From: Crocinitomicaceae bacterium
Lineage (GTDB): Bacteria; Bacteroidota; Bacteroidia; Flavobacteriales_D; Crocinitomicaceae
DNA: 64,000 bases
Reading direction: 5' to 3'
Assembly (NCBI GenBank): GCA_018402525.1
Contig: JAGYIR010000011.1
Coordinates: forward strand, 186,001 to 250,000
Under the pieces are notes generated by a model. The model did not search any database. It was not told the origin of the DNA and saw only the letters and a program-made list of their open reading frames with translations. Both the position numbers and the translations under genes were made by a program. Below, piece after piece: positions 38,933-48,411 of this stretch (the stretch's first letter is position 1; every line of letters starts with the position of its first letter).

Positions 38933-40634
38933 TGTTACAGTGACTGTTAGTCCTGAACCAGCTTTGAATATAACCAATGACTTAACTATTTGTCCAGGTG
39001 ATTGTGCCAACTTAACAATTGGCGGTGCAGATTATTACCAATGGGCGGCATCACCAGACATTTTGGATCCAACATTGGTCGACCAAACCGTCTGTCCAGC
39101 TGTAACAACAACTTATGATGTCACAGGATACTCGGTTGGTGCTTCTGTTATTTCAAATGGAGATTTTAGCGCTGGAGCAACAGGATTTACTAGTGATTAC
39201 ACTTTAAATCCCGATACTCAAAGTGAAGGTACTTATTTTGTAACTACAGATGCTAGCTTAACACACCCTTCCTTTGTTGGTGTTGACCACACCACTGGAG
39301 CAGGGAACTTCCTAATTGTAAATGGTTCAGGTACACCGAATAGTTCCGTGTGGTGCCAAACGATTCAAGTACAACCCAATACTGATTACATTTTCTCTAC
39401 TTGGGTAAGCACATTAGCGATAGGGTCACCTGCAGAACTTCAATTCAGTATCAATGGAATGAACCTGTCTACCCCATTTACCGCACCAGCTGGATTAAAT
39501 GTTTGGGACGAATTTTTCACAACGTGGAATTCAGGTGCGAATACCTCAGCGACCATTTGTATAGTGAATCAAAATGTATCTGTTGGTGGAAATGATTTCG
39601 GAATTGATGATATTAACTTCTCTCCTATTTGTTCTTCAACTGAATCTGTAACTGTGACGGTCAATCCGCTTCCAGTTGTCAACGCCGGAACAAACCAAAC
39701 AGTTTGTGAGGGGTCAGGTGTCGTTACATTAGCAGGAAGTCCAGCCGGGGGAACATTCACAGGAACTGGAATGACAGGGAGTAATTTCGATCCTGCTGTT
39801 GGCACTCAGACAATAACGTACGATTACACTGATGGAAATGGATGCTCCAACTCAGATCAAGTAACCATTACTGTTGAACCTACTCCAGTTGTTAGCGCAG
39901 GAAACTATGGACCAGTTTGTATGAATGATGCGGACGTAGTTCTTGTTGGAAGTCCAGCTGGTGGTACCTTTTCTGGAACAGGCGTGAGTGGTAACACATT
40001 CGATCCATCAAGTGGTACACAAACTATTACATATGATTACACAAGTCCTGCAGGATGCTCTAATTCGGCAAACACAGTAATTACTGTAAATCCACTTCCA
40101 CTAGGAGATGCAGGAAGTTATGCTGACGTATGTATTGATGCTCCCGATGTAGCTTTGATTGGAAACCCAGTAGGAGGAGTATTCTCTGGAACAGGAGTTA
40201 CTGGCAACTCATTCAATCCCTCAAGTGGTACACAAACTATTACATATACCTTTACTGATGGAAATGGCTGCGAAAATACTAGTACCACAACTATAAATGT
40301 CAATGACCTACCAACTATTGGTGCAGGAGCAGATCTCACCATTTGTGAAGGTGACCAAATTACATTGAGTGGAACTGGTGGAGTTGCTTACGATTGGTCG
40401 AATGGCGTTTTCAACGGGCAACCATTTACTCCTACCCTAGGTCAAACAGATTACACCGTGACAGGAACAGATGCAAACGGCTGTACAAACACAGACGTTG
40501 TAACAATCACAACAGTACCAGTCCCAGTATCAGATGTAACAGCAAGTATTGAAAGTGGTCTTCCGTCGTTAGAAGTAGATTTTTATAACAACTCGGATAT
40601 GGCTGGCTACCTCCTATTTTTGGAATTTTGGTGA
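38877..40634 (+). CDS. adhesin fragment 2: CBM-like and 71-residue repeats
   Basis: 585-residue open frame continuing the same protein from YTLTVTNVLEGGCQD. The GTG given as its start is only the first usable codon after the shift. It holds the Ig-like TVSPEP section, the CBM-like sandwich and the repeat block, ending out of frame after NNSDMAG. Confidence 0.75.
   Translation: MYTLTVTNVLEGGCQDTDDVTVTVSPEPALNITNDLTICPGDCANLTIGGADYYQWAASPDILDPTLVDQTVCPAVTTTYDVTGYSVGASVISNGDFSAGATGFTSDYTLNPDTQSEGTYFVTTDASLTHPSFVGVDHTTGAGNFLIVNGSGTPNSSVWCQTIQVQPNTDYIFSTWVSTLAIGSPAELQFSINGMNLSTPFTAPAGLNVWDEFFTTWNSGANTSATICIVNQNVSVGGNDFGIDDINFSPICSSTESVTVTVNPLPVVNAGTNQTVCEGSGVVTLAGSPAGGTFTGTGMTGSNFDPAVGTQTITYDYTDGNGCSNSDQVTITVEPTPVVSAGNYGPVCMNDADVVLVGSPAGGTFSGTGVSGNTFDPSSGTQTITYDYTSPAGCSNSANTVITVNPLPLGDAGSYADVCIDAPDVALIGNPVGGVFSGTGVTGNSFNPSSGTQTITYTFTDGNGCENTSTTTINVNDLPTIGAGADLTICEGDQITLSGTGGVAYDWSNGVFNGQPFTPTLGQTDYTVTGTDANGCTNTDVVTITTVPVPVSDVTASIESGLPSLEVDFYNNSDMAGYLLFLEFW
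39675..40313 (+). repeat. three in-frame tandem 213-base repeats in the adhesin gene
   Basis: Units begin at 39675, 39888 and 40101, each exactly 71 codons. Each encodes xAGxxxxVCxxxxxVxLxGxPxGG followed by GTGxxGxxFxPxxGTQTITYxxT and a Cys. The conserved Cys pair suggests a disulfide in each Ig-like unit. Identical spacing points to recent tandem duplication. Confidence 0.85.
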
Positions 40635-41055
40635 TGGAACCACCGGTACAACAACTGATTTATCGACTCAAAACAATACATTCACTGAACCTGGCACATA
40701 TTGGGTTGTATTGACAGCGTCGAATGGAATCTGTTCGGATTATGATACCGTACAGATTATTGTTATAGAGCACCCTGCTCCAATTATCAATATTCCAAAC
40801 GTCTTTACTCCAAACGGGGATAATTCCAACGATGTATTCTTTATTGACGCGCAAAATGTAGTTTCTATTCAATATATCATTGTGAACCGTTGGAACAATT
40901 TGATGTTTGAGGGAAGCGGAATTAATCCAGTTTGGGATGGTACTTCTCCGAATGGATCACCAGCAGCGGATGGAGTATATTTTGTAAAGTATGAAATTGT
41001 TGGAATTAATGATGATGTGATTAACGGACACGGTCATGTAACGTTGGTGCGCTAA
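40612..41055 (+). CDS. adhesin fragment 3: PKD end and type B sorting domain
   Basis: Open frame continuing from SYFWNFGDGTTG, a PKD motif, to the gliding-motility-associated C-terminal sorting domain that directs export through the type IX system. No credible independent start exists; the first candidate is a TTG at 40711. It is therefore a fragment of the upstream gene. Confidence 0.72.
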   Translation, partial: SYFWNFGDGTTGTTTDLSTQNNTFTEPGTYWVVLTASNGICSDYDTVQIIVIEHPAPIINIPNVFTPNGDNSNDVFFIDAQNVVSIQYIIVNRWNNLMFEGSGINPVWDGTSPNGSPAADGVYFVKYEIVGINDDVINGHGHVTLVR

Positions 41056-41074
41056 CTCTTAAATAACTACCATT

Positions 41075-41112
41075 GAAAAGAGGAGTCACTAATTGGACTC
41101 CTCTTTTTTTTT
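41075..41112. terminator. bidirectional terminator between convergent genes
   Basis: AAGAGGAGTC and GACTCCTCTT form a ten-base stem around ACTAATTG, with a long T-run on the plus side and A-run on the other, serving the adhesin gene and, more weakly, the convergent outer-membrane-like gene. Confidence 0.85.
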
Positions 41113-41132
41113 GTTATAATCGTTACTTCACT

Positions 41133-42344
41133 CTAACGTGTTCTCCTGTTGATCGGCTTTTTGCTCTTCTGGACATTAAACCCAATATTCACTCCAGCCA
41201 TTCCGCCTCCCTTTTGTGAAGAGTAAAACATATTGACCGGAATATTCAGTGCTCCCGATCGAAAGGTACGTCCAAAAGCAAATACGAATAAGGTATTCAA
41301 CTCTGTTTTCCCTCGAGTGTCTGCGTACTTTTTATCAAAATTATAGGTACTCACAAATTGACTTGGTTCAGGTGTCTGAAAGTTACCATACTCATCAATA
41401 TGTTCAGGTAACTCCGAAAATTCACGCGTGGTATATTCATCCCAATCTCTTTCAGAATAATAGCGATTTGCTTCACCGAAGGCACCTTCTGTATCGAAGA
41501 ATCCAAAACTTGATTTTTTAACACTGAACCCAGGTCCAAAAGCAAATTCCCAACCACCTTTACCGAAACGAAAACCATTCATAATGGTAACGGAAGGAAT
41601 AAATTGACCTTGCTCTAAGCCTGAAATATTCGGAAGAAATTCTACCAACGCAGCAAAATTTTCAGTCCCAACGTACTGTACCTCTAACTGATATCCGATC
41701 ATACTAACTCCAGGGAATATATCCAAACCACCTTGTGCCTCAGGTCGACGAGCAAACTCATTCATTGAACCAAGTAGATAAGCATAGCCAATTCTTGGTC
41801 CCGAATTCTTAATTCGACCAACATTATTAGATGTAATTGGCTCGTTTTTGAATGCCAATCGGTCCGCGGTTTCCTTTTTGACAGGAATGGCGTACATATC
41901 CTTTAATACAATTTCAATCATTCGCTGTAACTCCACTTCCTGATCGTCAAACTCGCGTACGGATGACATAAAGATTGTCTCGTTTTTGACATCAATGATT
42001 TTCACGGTAATCACAATTTTATTACTGAGGTCGTCGAAACTCCCGCAAGCAATGTAATCTACATTCAACGATTTACCGAGCTTTGCCAAACAGTTCTTTC
42101 CAAGGCAGTTCGTTTGAAACTCTTGATTCGTTTTTAGGACATCGCTCATGTCAAATTCATCTAGAACGAGGTGTTGATCCATTTTGACAAATTCTAGTCG
42201 CATCATTTTTGCAACGCTTTCGACTTTCGTAAATAATCCGTTGACGTTTGGATTGGCAATAGCAATCGTTGGTTTTGTTTCCTGTGCTTGAGTAATCATT
42301 GTACTTACAAGCAACATCGATAGGGTAATTGTTTTTAAGTTCAT
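41133..42344 (-). CDS. exported protein with CsgG/FlgO-like N-terminus and barrel-like C-terminus
   Basis: Start ATG at 42344 (MNLKTITLSMLLVSTMITQA gives a signal peptide); an in-frame TTG 24 bases upstream is less likely. Residues about 25-140 resemble the anticodon-binding-like fold of CsgG/FlgO/TolB-N proteins (PTIAIANPNV..., VDYIACGSFDDLSNKIVITV). Residues about 180-400 alternate hydrophobic and aromatic strands (GYQLEVQYVG, GWEFAFGPGF, NIPVNMFYSS) as in a small outer-membrane beta barrel. Function unknown; similarity to CsgG is structural guesswork. 404 residues. Confidence 0.7.
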   Translation of the reverse strand: MNLKTITLSMLLVSTMITQAQETKPTIAIANPNVNGLFTKVESVAKMMRLEFVKMDQHLVLDEFDMSDVLKTNQEFQTNCLGKNCLAKLGKSLNVDYIACGSFDDLSNKIVITVKIIDVKNETIFMSSVREFDDQEVELQRMIEIVLKDMYAIPVKKETADRLAFKNEPITSNNVGRIKNSGPRIGYAYLLGSMNEFARRPEAQGGLDIFPGVSMIGYQLEVQYVGTENFAALVEFLPNISGLEQGQFIPSVTIMNGFRFGKGGWEFAFGPGFSVKKSSFGFFDTEGAFGEANRYYSERDWDEYTTREFSELPEHIDEYGNFQTPEPSQFVSTYNFDKKYADTRGKTELNTLFVFAFGRTFRSGALNIPVNMFYSSQKGGGMAGVNIGFNVQKSKKPINRRTR

Positions 42345-42474
42345 AACATTTGTTTTTGTGATGAACAAATATTTGCGATAATTCAGGTATTAACCCAATT
42401 GAATTGACCAACAAAAAAAGGACAAGTTGCGCAAATCGCAACTGCAAAACAACTTTTAAAGACCTAAAACATTC

Positions 42475-43320
42475 TTAAATTTCTAAGTCTGCCGTGATTT
42501 TTTGCTTAAAAATTTTGATGGTTCGATCAAACTCATAAAAATAGTTGTTGCGTTCCCTTTCATTGACGATACTTATCAAACTGGAATTAGCGATTTGTTT
42601 TTCCATGATTGATTTACTGTCCTTGACATAATTCTCATCTTCGGTGTGCAGATGATTCATGATGTTATGAGAAATATACAGCCCCTCCAACTCTTTGCTT
42701 CTGTAATAGAAGGTACTATCCGTATTAATCGTTTCATTCAGGTACATTTCAAATGAATTCCCAGAAGCAGGCGCCTCGGTCCCGTAAATAAACTTCTTAC
42801 CTACTGTTGCTTGGGCTTTCAAATGTCCCGACATCATCTCAATGCGCTCACATAAAAACACCGCATACTCTGGGTCTTCAAACAAATGCGATTTATAATA
42901 ATAGTGAATTTGGCGTAAGTATCCTCGCATCAATTCTAAATCAAAAATTTCTTTGGATGGAATGGAATTGTACAAGCTTAAAATGTCCTTCCCAAGCGAA
43001 AATGCAGATTCACTGGTCTTTTCATGTTTGAACAGCTGATCTTTGTATTCCTCTACCCTCAAATGTGTTTTAGCCCAGAAATAAAGCGTAAAACGCACCA
43101 ATTGGGGAAAATTCAACAATTGAAAAAAATGGGTGTTTTTTATCGCTAAAATAATTTCTGGTTCACCAAGTGCTTTGAGCTTTTGAAATGCTGATAAAAT
43201 ACCTTCTAAGTACGATTCCAATTTGTAATCATACGTCTCAAATGGTGGATAAGAGAAAACAACTTTTCCCTTTTCCAGCTCAATGAGGGCGTCAAAAGAA
43301 ATGTTGAAATGATTGCACAA
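42475..43320 (-). CDS. HTH protein fragment: C-terminal helical region
   Basis: 281-residue open frame with a TTG as first codon. From HFNISFDALIELEKGKVVFS it continues the HTH protein; the first three residues are out-of-frame overlap. Mostly helical with YYYKSHLFEDPEYAVFLCER and a basic end; no signal peptide. Confidence 0.6.
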   Translation of the reverse strand: MCNHFNISFDALIELEKGKVVFSYPPFETYDYKLESYLEGILSAFQKLKALGEPEIILAIKNTHFFQLLNFPQLVRFTLYFWAKTHLRVEEYKDQLFKHEKTSESAFSLGKDILSLYNSIPSKEIFDLELMRGYLRQIHYYYKSHLFEDPEYAVFLCERIEMMSGHLKAQATVGKKFIYGTEAPASGNSFEMYLNETINTDSTFYYRSKELEGLYISHNIMNHLHTEDENYVKDSKSIMEKQIANSSLISIVNERERNNYFYEFDRTIKIFKQKITADLEI

Positions 43321-43486
43321 GACGCTTTACTTCTTGAACTGTTAAATGCGTTTCACCTCGATAGCGTCGGTAAACTGCATCAGGACTAATGCTTAACACG
43401 TCGGACAGTGCCGTTCCAAGCGAGTCCTGTCCTGCAATTTTGTTTTTTATTAGTTGGAAAAGCGTGGTTTGGATATCTTCTTTCAT
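43292..43486 (-). CDS. HTH protein fragment: N-terminal DNA-binding region
   Basis: 64-residue open frame from ATG 43486; an earlier in-frame ATG at 43561 gives a hydrophobic, unlikely extension. The HTH motif is as described for the whole gene; the last residues (SFQHFF) are out of frame. Confidence 0.55.
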   Translation of the reverse strand: MKEDIQTTLFQLIKNKIAGQDSLGTALSDVLSISPDAVYRRYRGETHLTVQEVKRLVQSFQHFF

Positions 43487-43576
43487 GGTAACTCGAGCAA
43501 ATGAATTGGTCAATGTGAAGTTAATAAAAAAATGGAGTCCTATAAAGAACTCCATTTTCAAATGTATTGAACACAG

Positions 43577-45847
43577 TTATGCGTTGTCTTGTAATTTTAT
43601 CAAATTCAACGCTGAACCTGCTTTATACCAATCAATTTGTTGATCGTTGTAGGTATGATTCAACATGATCATGTCTTTTGTACCGTCCGCGTGAACTGCT
43701 TCCAAAGTCAATTGTTTACCAGGTGCAAATTGCTCCAGATCTACAAAATTGAATGTATCATCTTCTTTGATTCTATCGTAATCAGCTTCATTTGCGAAGG
43801 TCAACCCAAGCATTCCTTGCTTTTTCAAGTTTGTTTCGTGAATTCGTGCAAACGATTTTACAATCACGGCTACAACTCCCAAATGACGTGGTTCCATTGC
43901 AGCGTGCTCACGTGAAGAACCTTCTCCATAATTATGATCTCCAACCACGATCGAAGGAATTCCCGCTGCTTTGTATGCTCTAGCCGTTGCAGGAACTTCT
44001 CCTTTGCTTCCTGTCAATTGATTTACAACTTCATTCGTTGCTCCACCAAACGCGTTGACAGCTCCGATTAACATGTTATTGGAAATATTGTCCAAGTGAC
44101 CTCTGTAACGCAACCAAGGTCCCGCCATAGAAATGTGATCCGTTGTACATTTCCCATGTGCTTTGATCAACAATTTTGCATTTGTAATATTTTTTCCATC
44201 CCAAGGTGCAAAAGGCTCAAGCAGTTGAAGACGTTCAGAATCAGGGTTCACAACCACAGAAACTTTTGAACCATCTTCCGCTGGTGCTTGGTAACCATTG
44301 TCACCCACATCAAATCCCTTTATTGGTAATTCGAATCCAGTTGGTTCAGCCAAGCGGACTTGTTCACCTGATTTGTTCGTTAATGTGTCGGTAATCGGAT
44401 TAAAATCCAATCTGCCTGAAATTGCAATCGCTGCGACCATCTCTGGTGAAGCAACAAATGCGTGTGTGTTTGGATTTCCATCGGCACGTTTCGCAAAGTT
44501 ACGGTTGAACGAGTGTACAATTGAATTCTTTTCTTGCTTCTCTGCTCCTTCTCTATCCCATTGTCCAATACACGGTCCACATGCATTTGTAAAAATACGA
44601 GCTGACTTAAATTTATTGAAAGTGTCCATGAATCCATCACGTTCAGCGGTATATCGTACCGTTTCAGAACCTGGATTTATTCCCAAAATTGCTTTTGGTT
44701 CCACACCTTTCGCTACTGCATCTTCTACAATTGAAGCGGCGCGTGATAAATCTTCGTACGATGAATTGGTACATGATCCAATCAATGCCCATTCGATATC
44801 TAGTGGCCAATCATTTGCGACTGCCTTCTCTTTCATTTCTGCGACTGGCGTTGCCAAATCGGGTGTAAATGGTCCGTTCAAGTGAGGTGTCAATTCAGAC
44901 AAGTTAATTTCAATCACTTGATCAAAGTACTTCTCTGGATTCGCATACACTTCAGCATCTCCTGTTAAGTGCTCTGCAATTTTATCTGCGGCGTCAACTA
45001 CTTCTTGTCGACCAGTGGCTGCCAAATATCTTCTCATTGAATCATCGTAACCAAAAGTTGAAGTCGTTGCTCCAATTTCAGCTCCCATGTTACAAATTGT
45101 TCCTTTTCCTGTTGCTGACATTGAAATCGCTCCTTCTCCGAAGTATTCAACGATTGCTCCAGTTCCACCTTTTACAGTTAGAATTCCAGCAACTTTCAAG
45201 ATCACATCCTTAGGCGACGTCCAACCATTTAAACTCCCTGTCAATTTAACACCAATCAATTTTGGCATTTTTAGCTCCCAAGCCATTCCCGCCATAACAT
45301 CAACGGCATCTGCTCCTCCTACTCCAATCGCTACCATTCCAAGTCCACCAGCGTTTACTGTGTGTGAATCTGTACCAATCATCATTCCACCTGGGAAGGC
45401 ATAATTTTCTAAAACAACTTGGTGAATAATTCCAGCCCCTGGTTTCCAAAAACCAATACCGTATTTATCGCACACAGAACTCAAAAAGTTAAACACTTCA
45501 TTGTTCTTATTCAATCCTTCTTGCAAATCTTTATCCGCACCAATTTTCGCTTGAATCAAGTGATCCGCATGCGCCGTTGATGGAACAGCTACTTTTGCTT
45601 TTCCTGCCTGCATGAACTGAAGTAACGCCATTTGTGCTGTTGCATCTTGCATTGCGACACGATCCGGGGCAAAATCAACGTAAGATTTCCCACGTTCAAA
45701 TGCAGTTGTTGCATTTCCATCCCAAAGATGCGTATACAATATTTTTTCCGCCAATGTAAGTGGTTTACCTACTACTTTCCTAGCTGCTTCTACTCGTTCT
45801 GGGTAGTTAGCGTAAACCGCTTTGATCATGTCTAAATCGAAAACCAT
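43577..45847 (-). CDS. acn: aconitate hydratase (mitochondrial-type)
   Basis: Tricarboxylic-acid-cycle enzyme interconverting citrate and isocitrate with a [4Fe-4S] cluster. 756 residues, close to mitochondrial-type aconitase rather than AcnB. Cluster Cys ligands appear in [11 protein letters not shown] and in [10 protein letters not shown]; active-site sequences include [25 protein letters not shown] and [21 protein letters not shown] candidate -7 element (minus-strand TAAATTCG) precedes it. Monocistronic; the frameshifted HTH gene sits upstream of its 3' end on the same strand side and is not clearly linked. Confidence 0.95.
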   Translation of the reverse strand: MVFDLDMIKAVYANYPERVEAARKVVGKPLTLAEKILYTHLWDGNATTAFERGKSYVDFAPDRVAMQDATAQMALLQFMQAGKAKVAVPSTAHADHLIQAKIGADKDLQEGLNKNNEVFNFLSSVCDKYGIGFWKPGAGIIHQVVLENYAFPGGMMIGTDSHTVNAGGLGMVAIGVGGADAVDVMAGMAWELKMPKLIGVKLTGSLNGWTSPKDVILKVAGILTVKGGTGAIVEYFGEGAISMSATGKGTICNMGAEIGATTSTFGYDDSMRRYLAATGRQEVVDAADKIAEHLTGDAEVYANPEKYFDQVIEINLSELTPHLNGPFTPDLATPVAEMKEKAVANDWPLDIEWALIGSCTNSSYEDLSRAASIVEDAVAKGVEPKAILGINPGSETVRYTAERDGFMDTFNKFKSARIFTNACGPCIGQWDREGAEKQEKNSIVHSFNRNFAKRADGNPNTHAFVASPEMVAAIAISGRLDFNPITDTLTNKSGEQVRLAEPTGFELPIKGFDVGDNGYQAPAEDGSKVSVVVNPDSERLQLLEPFAPWDGKNITNAKLLIKAHGKCTTDHISMAGPWLRYRGHLDNISNNMLIGAVNAFGGATNEVVNQLTGSKGEVPATARAYKAAGIPSIVVGDHNYGEGSSREHAAMEPRHLGVVAVIVKSFARIHETNLKKQGMLGLTFANEADYDRIKEDDTFNFVDLEQFAPGKQLTLEAVHADGTKDMIMLNHTYNDQQIDWYKAGSALNLIKLQDNA

Positions 45848-45891
45848 GTGTGCTTTATTTGTATTAAATTGTTAATTATTTAGAAGTCTGG

Positions 45892-45899
45892 CGAATTTA
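45892..45899 (-). promoter_or_regulatory. putative -7 element for aconitase
   Basis: Minus-strand TAAATTCG, a one-base variant of TAnnTTTG, 45 bases before the start codon. Confidence 0.3.
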
Positions 45900-46025
45900 G
45901 TAATTTAGTCTTGTATTTGAAAGGTGCTTCGGAGATAATTTTCAATTTATTCGACGAACATTTGAGTTTTTAAGTTGATTTCACAGCTTTTGTACTACAA
46001 GTTACCTATTTATTTATTTTTTTTC

Positions 46026-46033
46026 TATCTTTG
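46026..46033 (+). promoter_or_regulatory. -7 element for the rpsF-rpsR-rplI operon
   Basis: TATCTTTG followed by CGC, a classic Bacteroidota -7 element, 57 bases before the rpsF ATG. The leader then holds a small stem TCCTG...CAGGA (46037-46056) near the transcript 5' end; it does not look like the known S6:S18 autoregulatory motif. Confidence 0.6.
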
Positions 46034-46090
46034 CGCTCCTGTTTAGAAAAGCAGGAAGTATATTTTATTAATAATTAAAAATTCAATTTT

Positions 46091-46447
46091 ATGAATTCTT
46101 ACGAAACTGTTTTCATTTTAACTCCCGTTTTGTCTGAAGAACAGACAAAGGAAGCAGTGCAGAAATTCGAGAGCCAAATTAGCTCATTGGGTGGAAAAAT
46201 TAAGCACTCTGAAAGTTGGGGCCTACGTAAATTGGCGTACCCAATTCAAAAAAAATCGACTGGTTTTTACTTTTTAACTGAGTTTGAAGCACCAGGAGAA
46301 GCAATTGCAGAACTAGAATTAATGTTCAAAAGAGATGAACGTGTAATGCGTTTCCTTTCTGTTAGAATGGACAAGCACCATTTGGAATATGCTGAAAAGC
46401 GTAGAGTTAGAATTGGTGCAAAATCAAAAGCTCCTGCAGAAGCTTAA
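46091..46447 (+). CDS. rpsF: 30S ribosomal protein S6
   Basis: 118 residues. Typical S6 start [20 protein letters not shown], middle [20 protein letters not shown] and [13 protein letters not shown], with a lineage-specific basic tail. S6 pairs with S18 on the 30S platform. First gene of a three-gene ribosomal operon; priB and ssb, found here in some phyla, are absent. Confidence 0.96.
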   Translation: MNSYETVFILTPVLSEEQTKEAVQKFESQISSLGGKIKHSESWGLRKLAYPIQKKSTGFYFLTEFEAPGEAIAELELMFKRDERVMRFLSVRMDKHHLEYAEKRRVRIGAKSKAPAEA

Positions 46448-46473
46448 TTTATTAACACTTAAAAAGAGAAACA

Positions 46474-46737
46474 ATGGCTCAAAATGATGTTCGTTATTTG
46501 ACTCCGATTAACATCGAGATCAAAAAAGATAAATACTGTAGATTTAAAAAATCTAAAATAAAATTCATTGACTATAAGGACGCAGATTTCTTATTGAAAT
46601 TGGTGAATGAACAAGGAAAAATTTTACCACGTAGAATTACCGGAACTTCAGCGAAGTACCAAAAAGGTGTAAATAAAGCAATCAAACGTGCGCGTCACAT
46701 TGCCTTAATGCCTTACGTTGGTGACATGTTAAATTAA
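46474..46737 (+). CDS. rpsR: 30S ribosomal protein S18
   Basis: 87 residues with the S18 core [20 protein letters not shown], then [20 protein letters not shown] and [12 protein letters not shown]. Binds S6 on the 30S platform. It lies 26 bases after rpsF; a purine-rich AAAAGAGAAAC precedes the ATG. Confidence 0.96.
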   Translation: MAQNDVRYLTPINIEIKKDKYCRFKKSKIKFIDYKDADFLLKLVNEQGKILPRRITGTSAKYQKGVNKAIKRARHIALMPYVGDMLN

Positions 46738-46768
46738 TCGATTGTAGAACAGGATAATTAATATCAAA

Positions 46769-47215
46769 ATGGAAGTAATTTTAAAGAAGAACGTAGACAA
46801 TTTAGGCTACGCGAACGAAATGGTTACGGTGAAGCCTGGGTACGGTCGTAACTTTCTAATCCCTCAAGGGTATGCAATTTTGGCGACAGCTTCTGCAAAG
46901 AAAGCACACGCTGAAATCATGAAACAAAAGTCTCACAAAGAGTCGAAAATTTTAGCTGAAGCGCAAGAGCTTGGAGCTAAGATTGAAGCTACAAATGTGA
47001 AAATCATCACGAAAGCGGGTGAGAAAGGAAAGATTTTTGGTTCTGTAAATACGGTTCAATTGTCTGAAGCTTTGAAAGCGGAAGGAATTGACATCGACAG
47101 AAAATCATTGAAAATTAAAGAAGAGCCAATTCGTGAAATCGGTTCTTACGAAGCAACTGCGAACATTCACAAAGATGTGAAAGTTACAATGACCTTCGAA
47201 GTTGTTGGTGAATAA
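46769..47215 (+). CDS. rplI: 50S ribosomal protein L9
   Basis: 148 residues of the usual L9 shape: N-terminal rRNA-binding domain MEVILKKNVDNLGYANEMVT with VKPGYGRNFLIPQGYA, a long central helix and a C-terminal domain (KIFGSVNTVQLSEALK). Last gene of the S6-S18-L9 operon, followed by a very strong terminator. Confidence 0.96.
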   Translation: MEVILKKNVDNLGYANEMVTVKPGYGRNFLIPQGYAILATASAKKAHAEIMKQKSHKESKILAEAQELGAKIEATNVKIITKAGEKGKIFGSVNTVQLSEALKAEGIDIDRKSLKIKEEPIREIGSYEATANIHKDVKVTMTFEVVGE

Positions 47216-47233
47216 TTAACAACAAACCATACT

Positions 47234-47276
47234 GAAAAGCCTTTTATCCGCCTGAGGCGGATGAAAGGCTTTTTTG
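47234..47276 (+). terminator. strong rho-independent terminator after rplI
   Basis: AAAAGCCTTT and AAAGGCTTTTTT flank a second internal stem ATCCGCC/GGCGGAT around TGA, giving an almost fully paired hairpin of more than 15 bases followed by T6. Confidence 0.92.
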
Positions 47277-47354
47277 TTGCTCATAAACTTATGAATTAGG
47301 CCAAAAAGTAACGTAAGTCATTTTTTTCAAGTATTTAACTATTACTTTTGTGGA

Positions 47355-48320
47355 ATGAAATTTCTCTACTTCATAGGATTGTCCTTTTTATTTCTTCGTT
47401 GTTCTACGAATGATAGCATCGACATCTCTAAACTGAAAATTTCTACTGAAATAGAACTCGGCGAAAAATTATTCTTCGACCCTATCCTCTCGCTGGACAA
47501 TTCCATTTCATGCGCCAGCTGTCACCAACCACAATTTGCATTTGCAGACAACGTAGCTTTTTCCATCGGTGTAAATGATAGTATCGGGACAAGAAATACT
47601 CCTTCTGTCATGAATATGTTAAGTCGCCCGTTTTTCTTTCACGACGGTCGAGCAGCGACACTGGAAGAGCAAGCCGTCATGCCGATTGAAAATCCACTTG
47701 AAATGAATTTGCCGTTTAATGAAGCAGTTAAACGCATCAAGGCAAATAAAGAGTATGCATACTTATTCAAAAAAATTTACAAGGAAGAACCAAACGCAAA
47801 AAACATCACCAAGGCACTGGCTGAATTTCAACGTGACCTAGAAAGCGATGGTAGTGCTCCGCATGATTTATTTGTAAGTGGAGAAGACACCACAGCGTTG
47901 ACAGACTCTCAAAAGCGAGGAAGAGCATTGTTTCTTTCCGATAAATCAAAATGTTTTGATTGTCACTTTGGACCTGATTTCACCGGAGATGAATTTAGAA
48001 ACATTGGACTCTTCGACGGTTTGAAATTAGTGGATAAAGGACGATTCGACTTCACTAAAGATCCAAAAGATATCGGTAAGTTCAAAGTTCCAGGATTGAG
48101 GAATGTCGCGCTGACTGCCCCATACATGCATAACGGTATGTTCAACACCTTGGAGGAAGTCATTGATTACTATAGCAATCCCTACGATTTCGTCAAAAAT
48201 CCAATCAATTTGGATACACTGATGATTGAACCCTTGAATCTCACCAAGCAAGAAAAAACTGATTTGGTTAATTTTCTGCATTCACTCACGGATGAAGAGA
48301 TTCCTTATGTGAAGCGATAA
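47355..48320 (+). CDS. di-haem cytochrome c peroxidase (MauG/CcpA-like)
   Basis: Exported peroxidase reducing H2O2 with two covalently bound c-type haems. A hydrophobic N-terminus ends in LFLRCSTND, possibly a lipobox with Arg before Cys. Two CxxCH sites are visible: SCASCHQPQFAF (about 52-60) and KCFDCHFGPDF (about 199-207). NTPSVMNMLSRPFFFHDGRA and KVPGLRNVALTAPYMHNGMF are family signatures. 321 residues. TACTTTTG (47343-47350) fits a -7 element but is only 5 bases from the ATG, so the transcript would be nearly leaderless if it is used. Confidence 0.9.
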   Translation: MKFLYFIGLSFLFLRCSTNDSIDISKLKISTEIELGEKLFFDPILSLDNSISCASCHQPQFAFADNVAFSIGVNDSIGTRNTPSVMNMLSRPFFFHDGRAATLEEQAVMPIENPLEMNLPFNEAVKRIKANKEYAYLFKKIYKEEPNAKNITKALAEFQRDLESDGSAPHDLFVSGEDTTALTDSQKRGRALFLSDKSKCFDCHFGPDFTGDEFRNIGLFDGLKLVDKGRFDFTKDPKDIGKFKVPGLRNVALTAPYMHNGMFNTLEEVIDYYSNPYDFVKNPINLDTLMIEPLNLTKQEKTDLVNFLHSLTDEEIPYVKR

Positions 48321-48411
48321 TGAAATTTTAGGTTGCAAACCACCAAACTCAAAGGAATTTTTTACCCGAAAAATTGGATTTATTGTAACTTGCAGTCCAA
48401 TTACTGAGCAA

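Larger units (their letters stand above)
37478..41055 (+). pseudogene. large T9SS-exported repeat protein (gliding-associated C-terminal domain), two frameshifts
   Basis: Read as one gene this is a cell-surface protein of about 1190 residues. Order: signal peptide (LLFSGIAHAQ), a region resembling a proprotein-convertase P domain (about 130-310, Cys-rich), an Ig-like region, a CBM-like sandwich (ISNGDFSAGATGFTSDY onward), three tandem 71-residue repeats, a PKD-like domain (YFWNFGDGTTG), and a type B T9SS sorting domain (PNVFTPNGDNSNDVFFI ... GVYFVKYEIVG). The frame breaks at about 38880 (FDS-VYTLTVTN joins if two bases are added or one removed) and at about 40609 (SYFWNFGDG joins if one base is removed). 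Sequence error, phase variation or decay are all possible. Confidence 0.8.
42475..43486 (-). pseudogene. HTH regulator-like protein, interrupted by a frameshift
   Basis: Two overlapping open frames form one protein of about 337 residues if one base is removed near 43305 (GTGCAATCATTTCAAC to GTGCAACATTTCAAC on the coding strand), which restores VKRLVQHFNISFDALIEL. The N-terminal 65 residues (from the ATG at 43486, MKEDIQTTLFQLIKNKI) look like a helix-turn-helix: DVLSISPDAVYRRYRGETHL. The remainder is helical with many aromatic residues and no motif I recognise. The layout resembles flavobacterial HTH proteins with a large helical sensor-like domain. One more or one fewer T in a short run suggests a sequence error or a young mutation. 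Confidence 0.65.

Noticed and set aside
43487-43561. Upstream in-frame start of the HTH gene
   Set aside because: It adds a hydrophobic stretch unlike an HTH N-terminus; the ATG at 43486 gives a cleaner start.
48321-48411. Cobalamin riboswitch upstream of the FecB-like receptor
   Set aside because: The gap is only 91 bases and shows no B12-box-like sequence.
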